6,357 bases of DNA, from NCBI GenBank assembly GCA_028290385.1, contig JAQGJZ010000533.1, positions 1-6,357 of the forward strand, read 5' to 3'. Below are positions 1 through 5,833 of the stretch, piece after piece. Each line of letters begins with the position of its first letter. The first letter of the stretch is position 1. Source of the stretch: Enterovirga sp. (GTDB taxonomy: Bacteria; Pseudomonadota; Alphaproteobacteria; Rhizobiales; Beijerinckiaceae). Made by a program: the position numbers and the translations under genes. Under the pieces are notes generated by a model. That model was not told the DNA's origin, ran no database searches, and saw only the letters and a program-made list of their open reading frames with translations.

Positions 1-97
1 CCTGTTTCGCGCAGCTGCGGCTGCGCTGGGTGACGTGCCGGACGGCTCTCGTCAGACCGAGATACGCCCCCAAACGTCCCCCCAACGAAACGACCGC

Positions 98-111
98 CGC
101 GGCAAGCCGCG
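98..111. repeat. short inverted repeat upstream of tRNA-fMet
   Basis: CGCGGC and GCCGCG are separated by only two bases, 15 bp before the tRNA. The rest of positions 1-126 shows no convincing gene, no 5S rRNA-like sequence and no clear -35/-10 pair. The inverted repeat may be chance in GC-rich DNA, or part of a processing or promoter region for the tRNA. Confidence 0.3.
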
Positions 112-126
112 CCGGACGCAGGCTGG

Positions 127-203
<77 letters not shown>

Positions 204-209
204 AAATCC

Positions 210-243
210 AAAAACCCGCCGCGCTCACCCGCGGCGGGTTTTT
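210..243 (+). terminator. intrinsic terminator of tRNA-fMet
   Basis: A perfect 9-bp GC stem, CCCGCCGCG (215-223) with CGCGGCGGG (230-238), has a 6-nt loop and is followed by five T residues (239-243). Five A residues (210-214) precede it, so it could also work on the minus strand. It starts 7 nt after the tRNA CCA end, which suggests that the tRNA is the last gene of its transcript. Confidence 0.93.
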
Positions 244-370
244 GCCTTTGGGGGCCTGGGCAACTGGGCATGAAGCTGGTGTCGGCGCTTCTGCTGCCCT
301 GGTGGTCGGTTCGTAGCGGCGCGTGGTTCGACCGGCTTGGCTCGCTCATCCGTGGGGGCCGCGCAGCCGA

Positions 371-413
371 ATTGCGGTTGCGGGGGGAGGGCGGTTCGGC
401 CGCAATCCCCCGC
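371..413. repeat. two overlapping inverted repeats in the gap between terminators
   Basis: ATTGCGG (371-377) is complementary to CCGCAAT (400-406), and GCGGGGG (380-386) is complementary to CCCCCGC (407-413). The arms interleave as A-B-A'-B', so the two stems would compete or form a knotted fold. The surrounding 244-430 stretch holds no credible gene. The segment lies between two terminators that point toward each other, so it may be little transcribed. Base composition alone may explain the pairing. Confidence 0.3.
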
Positions 414-430
414 CCCGAAGCGACGAACGC

Positions 431-466
431 AAAAAAAAGCCCGCCGCGTTCAGGACGCGACGGGCT
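431..466 (-). terminator. intrinsic terminator of wrbA
   Basis: Read on the minus strand, a 12-position stem with one mismatch (438-449 against 455-466, mismatch C444/A460) closes a 5-nt loop and is followed by eight U residues (complement of A431-438). It begins 56 nt after the wrbA stop codon, so it ends the wrbA transcript. Confidence 0.93.
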
Positions 467-522
467 GGATGCCGGCTCGAAGCCGCGGTGCGCCCGGACC
501 TGGGCCGGGGCGCGAGGAATGG

Positions 523-1122
523 TCAGCCCTTCAGCTTCGCGGCGGTTTCCGCGACCAGCTTGCCCTGGAAGCGGGCGGCATCGGTCTCGATCTGGCTCGG
601 CTGGCGCTGGCCCTGGCCGCCCGCGATCGTGGTGGCCCCGTAAGGCGAGCCGCCGACGATCTCGTCGACCGTCATCTGACCCTGGAAGGAATAGGGCAGC
701 CCGACGATGATCATGCCGAAATGCAGCAGGTTGGTGATGCCGGAGAAGAGCGTCGTCTCCTGCCCGCCATGCTGGGAAGCGGTGGAGGCCATCACGCTGC
801 CGACCTTGCCGTTGAGCTGGCCCGTGGCCCAGACCGCGCCGGCCTGGTCCCAGAAGTTCGCCATCTGCGAGGCCATCCGGCCATAGCGGGTCGGCACCCC
901 GAGGATGATCGCGTCATATTCCGGGAGCTCGGCGACGGTCGCGATCGGGGCGGCCTGATCGAGCTTGAAATGGGCGCCGCGGGCGACCTCCTCGGGCACG
1001 AGTTCCGGGACGCGCTTGACGACGGCTTCGGCGCCGGCGGCCCGGACGCCCTCAGCGGCCGCATGCGCCATCTGCTCCATGTGGCCGTAGCTGGAATAAT
1101 AGAGAACCAGAACCTTGGTCAT
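523..1122 (-). CDS. wrbA: NAD(P)H:quinone oxidoreductase, WrbA type
   Basis: The 199-residue protein is full length for the WrbA branch of the flavodoxin-like family. These FMN enzymes reduce quinones by two electrons with NAD(P)H in the cytoplasm, which avoids semiquinone formation under oxidative stress, and they usually act as tetramers. The FMN phosphate loop [12 protein letters not shown] is at residues 8-19. The GVPTRYGRM segment (75-83) and TASQHGGQE (114-122) with the family histidine near H134 are intact, as is GGSPYGA (157-163). The ATG start is supported by an AGAGGA ribosome site (1131-1136) 8 nt upstream. It lies 91 bp downstream of lysR on the same strand, so co-transcription is possible, and it ends at a strong terminator. 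The identification is firm; the in vivo quinone is unknown. Confidence 0.96.
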   Translation of the reverse strand: MTKVLVLYYSSYGHMEQMAHAAAEGVRAAGAEAVVKRVPELVPEEVARGAHFKLDQAAPIATVAELPEYDAIILGVPTRYGRMASQMANFWDQAGAVWATGQLNGKVGSVMASTASQHGGQETTLFSGITNLLHFGMIIVGLPYSFQGQMTVDEIVGGSPYGATTIAGGQGQRQPSQIETDAARFQGKLVAETAAKLKG

Positions 1123-1188
1123 TGCCGCTTTCCTCTCGGACGATGCCGTGAGCTAGCGGGGCGCTGCTGCGGATGCGAGAGGGTGGAG

Positions 1189-1204
1189 CTTGCGGCGCCG
1201 CAAG
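1189..1204. repeat. perfect 16-bp palindrome between lysR and wrbA
   Basis: CTTGCGGC is followed directly by its reverse complement GCCGCAAG. It lies 9 bp after the lysR stop and 66 bp before the wrbA start codon. As minus-strand RNA it would form a 6-bp stem with a GCGC loop, but no U run follows, so it is at best a weak terminator for lysR. As DNA it could be an operator for wrbA. The sequence does not decide between these. Confidence 0.5.
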
Positions 1205-1213
1205 AGCCCGTTT

Positions 1214-2143
1214 TCAGGCCTGCGGGGTCGTGCCTGCCGGGGCGGTGGCGGCGGCCGCCAAACCCTCGATTTCAGGGCGCCGCGCGGCGATCTCGCCTGC
1301 CACGAAATCGAGGAACACGCGCACGCGCGGCGAGTGGCGCAGGTCCGGGTGGGTCAGGAGCCAAAGGTCGGCCGAGAATTCGGGCGCGATCGGCCCGAGC
1401 CTGACGAGGTCCGGCGAACGATCGCCGATGAAGCAGGGCAGGTGACCGATCCCGATCCCCGCCTCGACGGCCTGCGCGAGGCCGAGCACCGTGTTGACCC
1501 TGTAGGCGATCCGATCCGGGGCCACGTTGCGGCGCACGAACTGCACCGCCTTCACGTGCGACATGCTCTCGCCGAGCGAGACCCAGTCGCGGGTCGCCGT
1601 GAGCTCCGCGATGTCCGGGCTCCCCTCCCCGAACGCGTCGCGGCGGCCGTAAAGGGCCCAGGCGATCCGCGCCGCCATGCGGCCGACAAGGGTTTCGGGC
1701 GGATCGTCCGTCGCCCGGATGGCCACATCGGCGTCGCGCTTGGACAGGTTCAGCGCCTCGTTTGCCAACAGGACGTCGAGCTGGACGGTCGGATGCCGGT
1801 GCCGGAACCGGGCGAGGATCGGGGACAGGAGATGCACCAGGAGCGAGTCGTTCGTGGTGACCCGCAGCTCGCCCGAGACCGCGATCTCGCGGCCGGCCAG
1901 GCGCCGGGTGAACGCCGTGATGTCTCCGTCCAGCCGCCAGGCGAGCGCCACCATCTCTTCCCCGGCGGGGGTCGCGGCATAGCCGGACCGATGCCGCTCG
2001 AAGAGCTTCGTCGCGAGGGCATCCTCGATGTGTCCGAGCCGCCGGAACACCGTGGAATGGTTGATGCCGAGTTCGGATGCCGCCCCGGCGAGGCCGCGCG
2101 AATCCGCGATCGCCTTCACCAGACGGAAATCGTCCCAGGTCAC
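1214..2143 (-). CDS. LysR-family transcriptional regulator
   Basis: The 309-residue protein has the normal length and layout of LysR regulators. The N-terminal winged helix-turn-helix spans about residues 3-62, with AGAASELGINHSTVFRRLGH (19-38) as the helix-turn-helix and KLFERHRSGYAATPAGEEM (46-64) as the wing. The ligand-binding domain runs from about residue 90 to 290 and includes DADVAIRATDD and a GIGIGHLPCFIGD segment typical of the family. Such proteins are usually tetramers whose DNA bending changes when a small ligand binds. The start is GTG at 2141-2143; no ATG lies between it and the upstream in-frame stop at 2192-2194, and the ribosome site is weak. It diverges from the transport genes, with a dyad operator candidate between them, and reads toward wrbA. 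The transporter genes are the likeliest target and wrbA is a second possibility. The C-terminal Ala/Pro/Thr-rich tail looks nonessential. Confidence 0.95.
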   Translation of the reverse strand: MTWDDFRLVKAIADSRGLAGAASELGINHSTVFRRLGHIEDALATKLFERHRSGYAATPAGEEMVALAWRLDGDITAFTRRLAGREIAVSGELRVTTNDSLLVHLLSPILARFRHRHPTVQLDVLLANEALNLSKRDADVAIRATDDPPETLVGRMAARIAWALYGRRDAFGEGSPDIAELTATRDWVSLGESMSHVKAVQFVRRNVAPDRIAYRVNTVLGLAQAVEAGIGIGHLPCFIGDRSPDLVRLGPIAPEFSADLWLLTHPDLRHSPRVRVFLDFVAGEIAARRPEIEGLAAAATAPAGTTPQA

Positions 2144-2266
2144 GTTCTTGAATGAATCCCGCAGAGCCGTCGCAGCCTTGTTCTCGCGCCGCTACGATGA
2201 GGGTGCCGGGACGCCGGATGCAAGCCGCGGGTCGCCAGACCGGACGCTCGAATCCGGCACCGCCCT

Positions 2267-2287
2267 CTGTTAAGGCTGGGATAACAG
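2267..2287. promoter_or_regulatory. candidate LysR-type operator (dyad with T-N11-A core)
   Basis: CTGTTA (2267-2272) and its exact reverse complement TAACAG (2282-2287) are separated by 9 bp. T2271 and A2283 form the T-N11-A core typical of LysR-family binding sites. The dyad ends 34 bp before the first tctC start codon and lies 123 bp from the lysR start codon, inside the 178-bp divergent region. A weaker dyad, CCGGA-N8-TCCGG (2240-2257), lies just left of it and may be a second half of the operator. I could not assign -35 and -10 boxes with confidence. Confidence 0.6.
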
Positions 2288-2321
2288 GACGGGCGCCAGC
2301 CCGTCGGGAGGATCACGTTCC

Positions 2322-3302
2322 ATGAAACGTCTCGTCTCCGCCGCTCTCGGCGTCGCGGTCGCGCTCGGCTTGTCCAGCGCCGCAGCCCTCGCGCAGGGCG
2401 CCTATCCGAACCGCCCCGTCCGGGTTGTCGTTCCGTTCGCGGCCGGCGGCACCACCGACATCTTCGCGCGGCTGATCGCCGACAAGCTGAGCCAGACGCT
2501 CGGCCAGCAATTCATCATCGACAATCGCGGCGGAGCCGGCGGCAATATCGGGACGGACGCCGTCGCGAAGTCGCCGCCCGATGGCTACACGCTGGTGATG
2601 GGCACCGTTGGCACGCATGCGATCAACGCGAGCCTATACGCCAAGATGCCGTACAACCCCCTGACCGACTTCGAGCCCGTCGCGTTCGCGGCGGCGGTGC
2701 CGAACCTGATGGTGGTGAACCCCAAGAACGTGAAGGCGACGACCGTGAAGGACTTCATCGCGGAGGCGAAGGCCTCGGCCAAGAAGTTCAACATGGCCTC
2801 ATCCGGCAACGGCACCTCGATCCATCTCTCGGGCGAATTGTTCAAGCAGATGACCGGGGTGGAGATGCCGCACGTGCCCTATCGGGGCTCCGGCCCCGCC
2901 ATCAATGATCTCGTGGGCGGGCAGGTCGACGTGATGTTCGACAATCTCCCCTCCTGCATCGAGCAGGCAAAGGCCGGCAACCTGCGCGCCCTTGCGGTCA
3001 CCTCCGCCAAGCGGACGCCGGCGCTGCCCGACGTGCCGACCCTTGCGGAAAGCGGCCTGCCCGATTTCGAGGCCTCGAGCTGGTTTGCGCTCTTCGCGCC
3101 CAAGGGCACGCCGGCGGAGCTCACCGAGAAGTTGAATGCGGAGGTCCGCAAGGCGCTCGACGGCGAGGACCTGAAGAAGCGCTTCGCCGAGCTCGGCGGC
3201 GAGATGCGGCAGATGAGCCCGTCCGAACTGATGGCCTATGTGCGCGCCGAGCACGCCAAGTGGGCGCAGGTGGTGAAAGTGTCCGGTGCGCGGCTAGATT
3301 GA
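2322..3302 (+). CDS. tctC: TTT-family periplasmic substrate-binding protein (TctC/Bug), first copy
   Basis: The 326-residue protein has the usual length of Bug/TctC binding proteins, which capture small organic acids or related compounds in the periplasm and pass them to a TctAB membrane pair. A Sec signal peptide is clear: Lys-Arg at residues 2-3, a hydrophobic stretch, and an ALA-QG cleavage site after residue 24. The mature protein opens with YPNRPVRVVVPFAAGG (28-43) followed by TTD (44-46), the first ligand loop of the family. GGAGGNIG (70-77), PDGYTL (86-91), a second ligand loop near SSGNGTSIH (160-168) and VPYRGSGPA (185-193) follow. ATG is preceded by GGGAGG (2306-2311). The gene is divergent from lysR and first of the transport set, with 110 bp before tctB. 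The family is certain; the substrate is not predictable from the sequence. Confidence 0.94.
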   Translation: MKRLVSAALGVAVALGLSSAAALAQGAYPNRPVRVVVPFAAGGTTDIFARLIADKLSQTLGQQFIIDNRGGAGGNIGTDAVAKSPPDGYTLVMGTVGTHAINASLYAKMPYNPLTDFEPVAFAAAVPNLMVVNPKNVKATTVKDFIAEAKASAKKFNMASSGNGTSIHLSGELFKQMTGVEMPHVPYRGSGPAINDLVGGQVDVMFDNLPSCIEQAKAGNLRALAVTSAKRTPALPDVPTLAESGLPDFEASSWFALFAPKGTPAELTEKLNAEVRKALDGEDLKKRFAELGGEMRQMSPSELMAYVRAEHAKWAQVVKVSGARLD

Positions 3303-3309
3303 GGGGAAA

Positions 3310-3343
3310 GGGAAGCTCGCGCACTTGATCGGGAGCGAGCCCC
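3310..3343 (+). other. hairpin after the first tctC
   Basis: GCTCGC (3315-3320) pairs with GCGAGC (3335-3340). The stem extends by GGG (3310-3312) with CCC (3341-3343) across a two-base AA bulge, and the loop is 14 nt. It starts 8 nt after the tctC stop and has no U tract, so it fits a partial terminator or 3'-end stabiliser that raises binding-protein output over the membrane subunits. The rest of the 110-bp gap shows only the tctB ribosome site. Confidence 0.4.
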
Positions 3344-3412
3344 TGTGCATCAACGTCCTGGACAACTCTGACGCGCTATCCTCGCGCAACTTTCTGACAG
3401 GGAGGTATTCGC

Positions 3413-4084
3413 ATGCAGGCTGGAGCTAGCAGCTCGCCGCCGCACGGCCCCGTTCGCGGTCCGCAGAGTCTGGTTTCCGGCTTGGTCCTGATAGCCCTAG
3501 CCGTGTTTGCGATCTGGCTCACGAGCGACCTGCCGCAGGGCACCTTGCGAGCCATGGGGCCCGCGATGCTGCCTCGCTGGCTCGCGGTCGGCGTCGGGTT
3601 GTGCGGGGTCGCCCTCGTGGCGGCCGGCTTGCTCCGCCACGGCTCGCAGCTGGAGAACTTCACGCTCCGGGGCCCGCTGGTGGTCGGTGTCGCGATCGTC
3701 TGCTTCGGGCTGACCATCCGCGGCTACGCGCTTGGACCGGTTCAGGTCCCCCAGCTCGGCCTCATTGTGGCCGGCCCGCTCGCCATCTTCATCTCGGGCT
3801 TTGCGACGCCCGAGGCACGCTTTCGCGAACTCCTGATCCTCGCACTCGCCCTCACGGCGTTCTGCATGGCGCTGTTCGGCGATCTCCTGAACCTGCCGAT
3901 CCCGATGTATCCTCAAGCCCTCGCCGACCTGTACCCAGCCGGCTGGTCGAGCGACGGACGGCTTCGGGCCACGGCCGCGCTTCTCGCCCTGGGGGCACTT
4001 GCGATCTTCTTGGCGACGCATCGACGGCGCACGGGGCGCGAGCCGATCGACGTGGTTCCCGACGAGCATGCCGGCACAGTTTAA
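3413..4084 (+). CDS. tctB: TTT-family small membrane subunit TctB (DUF1468-like)
   Basis: The 223-residue protein is very hydrophobic and fits the small membrane subunit of tripartite tricarboxylate transporters, which partners with TctA in the inner membrane. Hydrophobic segments lie at about residues 19-37, 53-74, 87-104, 114-131, 138-158 and 185-202. Between the first two is MGPAMLPRWLAVGVG (48-62), the counterpart of the GPxxFPRLLA-type motif of TctB proteins. At 223 residues with possibly six segments it is longer than the compact members of about 150 residues with four. The ATG start is strongly supported by AGGGAGG (3399-3405) 7 nt upstream. The C-terminal tail is charged and probably cytoplasmic. 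It lies between tctC and tctA, 39 bp before the latter and in the same frame. Assignment rests on context, hydrophobicity and the GPxxxPR motif, since this subunit is poorly conserved. Confidence 0.88.
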   Translation: MQAGASSSPPHGPVRGPQSLVSGLVLIALAVFAIWLTSDLPQGTLRAMGPAMLPRWLAVGVGLCGVALVAAGLLRHGSQLENFTLRGPLVVGVAIVCFGLTIRGYALGPVQVPQLGLIVAGPLAIFISGFATPEARFRELLILALALTAFCMALFGDLLNLPIPMYPQALADLYPAGWSSDGRLRATAALLALGALAIFLATHRRRTGREPIDVVPDEHAGTV

Positions 4085-4123
4085 TACCCGCTACCGCAAC
4101 CCTCTCGTGACCGGACCCGTCTG

Positions 4124-5671
4124 ATGGGCGACCTTATCGCGAATTTGAGCCTCGGCTTCGGCACCGTCTTTGGGCTGATCCCGGTGGACATCCCCGGGCT
4201 CGGCGTGGTGCCGATCCCGCTCAACATCCTCCTGTGCTTCGTCGGCTGTCTCGTCGGCACGCTCGTTGGCGTGCTGCCTGGCGTGGGCCCGGTCGCGTCC
4301 ATCGCGATGCTGCTGCCGATCACCTTCAAGTTCGACCCGACCGGCGCCCTGATCATGCTGGCCGGCATCTATTACGGTGCCCAGTATGGCGGGTCGACGA
4401 CCGCCATCCTGGTGAACATCCCGGGCGAGGCGACCTCCGTGGTCACGACGCTCGACGGGCACCAGATGGCGCGGCGAGGCCGTGCCGGCGTGGCGCTCGG
4501 CATCGCGGCGATCGGATCCTTCTTCGCAGGCTGCGTCGCCACGGTGTTCATCGCCGCTGTCGGTGCGCCCCTGACCAAACTCGCGCTGATCTTCGGACCG
4601 GCCGAGTACTTCTCCTTGATGGTCATGGGGCTTGTCTTCGCGGTCGTGCTCGCGCGCGGCTCGATCCTGCGCGCCATTGCCATGATCCTCGTCGGCATCC
4701 TGCTCTCGACGGTCGGCACGGACCTGGAGACCGGGCAGGAACGCATGACCTTTGGGATGCAGTTCCTGTCGGACGGGATCGACTTCGCGGTCCTCGCGAT
4801 GGGGCTGTTCGGGGTCGCCGAGATCCTGCGCAATCTCGACCACACCGAGGTCCGCGACGTCGTCCAACAGGCGATCGGCCGCCTGCTGCCCAACCGTCAG
4901 GACATGCGCGATTCCGCCATGCCCATCCTGCGCGGCACCTTCATTGGCGGCATCCTGGGCATTCTCCCGGGCAACGGCGCGGTGCTCGGACCGTTTGCGT
5001 CCTACACGGTCGAGAAAAAGCTCGCGAAGGATCCGCGCCGCTTCGGCCAGGGCGCGATCGAGGGCGTCGCCGGTCCGGAGAGCGCCAACAATGCGGGCGC
5101 GCAGACCTCGTTCATCCCGCTGCTCACCCTCGGCATTCCGCCGAACGCCGTGATGGCCCTCATGGTGGGCGCCATGACCATCCACGGCATCGTGCCGGGC
5201 CCGCAGGTCATGACCAAGAACCCCAACCTGTTCTGGGGCATGATCGCCTCGATGTGGGTCGGCAACCTGATGCTGCTCATCATCAACCTGCCCCTGATCG
5301 GGGTCTGGGTGCGCCTTCTGAAGGTACCCTACCGGCTGATGTTCCCGGCGATCCTGATGTTCTGCTCGATCGGCATCTATTCCATCAACTCGCTGCCGAC
5401 GGACGTCTTCTTCATCGCCCTGTTCGGCCTCATCGGCTACGCGCTCATCAAGTTCGGGTTCGAGCCGGCGCCGCTGCTGCTTGGCTTCGTGCTGGGCAAG
5501 CTGATGGAGGAAAACCTTCGCCGAGCGCTCATCATCTCGCGCGGCGACATGATGACCTTCATCGAGCGCCCGGTCTCGGCGGTGCTTCTGCTGGTTGCGA
5601 TCGTGATGCTCACGCTCGCGCTGCTGCCCTCCATTCGCAGCCGGCGCGAAGAGGTGTTCGTCGAGGATTGA
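4124..5671 (+). CDS. tctA: TTT-family large membrane subunit TctA
   Basis: The 515-residue protein has the full length of TctA, the conserved permease of tripartite tricarboxylate transporters, which moves the solute across the inner membrane using an ion gradient. It has about ten to twelve hydrophobic segments. Two glycine-rich signatures mark its internally repeated halves: GTLVGVLPGVGP (45-56) and GGILGILPGNGAVLGP (275-290). Each is followed by a second conserved block: YYGAQYGGSTTAILVNIPGE (83-102) in the first half, and EGVAGPESANNAGAQTSF (313-330) with LGIPPNAVMALMVGAM (336-351) in the second. The N terminus has about 14 residues (VDIPGLGVVPIP region) more than many relatives have before the first signature. 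The ATG at 4124 fits the family start (MGDLIANLSLGFG) but has no good Shine-Dalgarno sequence, so translation may depend on coupling to tctB. A hairpin follows the stop. Confidence 0.97.
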   Translation: MGDLIANLSLGFGTVFGLIPVDIPGLGVVPIPLNILLCFVGCLVGTLVGVLPGVGPVASIAMLLPITFKFDPTGALIMLAGIYYGAQYGGSTTAILVNIPGEATSVVTTLDGHQMARRGRAGVALGIAAIGSFFAGCVATVFIAAVGAPLTKLALIFGPAEYFSLMVMGLVFAVVLARGSILRAIAMILVGILLSTVGTDLETGQERMTFGMQFLSDGIDFAVLAMGLFGVAEILRNLDHTEVRDVVQQAIGRLLPNRQDMRDSAMPILRGTFIGGILGILPGNGAVLGPFASYTVEKKLAKDPRRFGQGAIEGVAGPESANNAGAQTSFIPLLTLGIPPNAVMALMVGAMTIHGIVPGPQVMTKNPNLFWGMIASMWVGNLMLLIINLPLIGVWVRLLKVPYRLMFPAILMFCSIGIYSINSLPTDVFFIALFGLIGYALIKFGFEPAPLLLGFVLGKLMEENLRRALIISRGDMMTFIERPVSAVLLLVAIVMLTLALLPSIRSRREEVFVED

Positions 5672-5684
5672 GCCACGGCCTTAA

Positions 5685-5720
5685 GCGGGGGAGCGCGCAT
5701 CGGATGCGTCGCTCCCCTGC
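5685..5720 (+). other. strong hairpin after tctA (terminator-like, no U tract)
   Basis: An 11-bp stem (5685-5695 with 5710-5720, one G-U pair) continues after a bulged T5709 into a 5-bp stem CGCAT/ATGCG (5696-5700/5704-5708) with a CGG loop. It begins 13 nt after the tctA stop. No U run follows, so it may act as a leaky or factor-assisted terminator or as a barrier to 3' exonucleases. Confidence 0.6.
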
Positions 5721-5741
5721 GCCGTTCACCAAGCCTGTGAG

Positions 5742-5761
5742 CCTTCGCCGAAAGGCGAAGG
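5742..5761 (+). other. hairpin with GAAA tetraloop
   Basis: CCTTCGCC (5742-5749) pairs perfectly with GGCGAAGG (5754-5761) around a GAAA tetraloop, a stable GNRA loop in RNA. Only a short, distant T run (5772-5775) follows, so it is not a classic terminator. The form is also that of a dispersed extragenic palindrome; a genome-wide count would decide. Confidence 0.6.
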
Positions 5762-5790
5762 TCTAGACGGCTTTTCCCCCTTGCAGCCGC

Positions 5791-5806
5791 GTCGGGTTCC
5801 CCCGAC
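5791..5806 (+). other. hairpin just before the second tctC
   Basis: GTCGGG (5791-5796) pairs with CCCGAC (5801-5806) around a TTCC loop. It ends directly before an in-frame ATG (5807-5809) and 15 nt before the ribosome site of the second tctC. It could block use of that ATG or protect the 5' end of the downstream message. Confidence 0.5.
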
Positions 5807-5821
5807 ATGACGCTGGAACAA

Positions 5822-5828
5822 GGGAGGA
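5822..5828 (+). promoter_or_regulatory. ribosome binding site that decides a TTG start
   Basis: GGGAGGA lies 5 nt before TTG (5834-5836), whereas the in-frame ATG at 5807 has no Shine-Dalgarno sequence and sits against a hairpin. Starting at TTG gives a signal peptide beginning MKRL, as in the first tctC. Starting at ATG would put nine extra residues, including an acidic Glu, before the positive end. Confidence 0.8.
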
Positions 5829-5833
5829 ATCTT

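Noticed and set aside
1..126. Possible 5S rRNA end or C terminus of an upstream gene at the left edge
   Set aside because: No 5S rRNA features are visible, and the open plus frame runs on through the tRNA, so it is not a credible gene end.
337..1404. Plus-strand open frame of 355 codons antisense to wrbA
   Set aside because: It overlaps the wrbA terminator and the clearly conserved WrbA protein. Its translation is Arg/Gly/Ala-rich with no family features, a usual shadow in GC-rich DNA.
1190..2155. Plus-strand open frame of 321 codons antisense to lysR
   Set aside because: It mirrors the third-position GC of lysR, has an Arg/Asp/His-rich translation without a domain, and has no ribosome site of note.
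2179..2198. Possible promoter from TTGTTC and TACGAT upstream of tctC
   Set aside because: The spacing between the boxes is far too short for a sigma-70 promoter, and the match to the -10 consensus is poor.
4091..5185. Minus-strand open frame of 364 codons within tctA
   Set aside because: The translation is rich in Asp, His, Arg and Glu, as expected from the complement of a hydrophobic membrane gene. No family is recognisable.
4234..5766. Plus-strand open frame of 510 codons in another frame of tctA
   Set aside because: It is almost as long as tctA, but its Arg/His/Pro-rich translation has no membrane segments or motifs, whereas the tctA frame carries all the family signatures.
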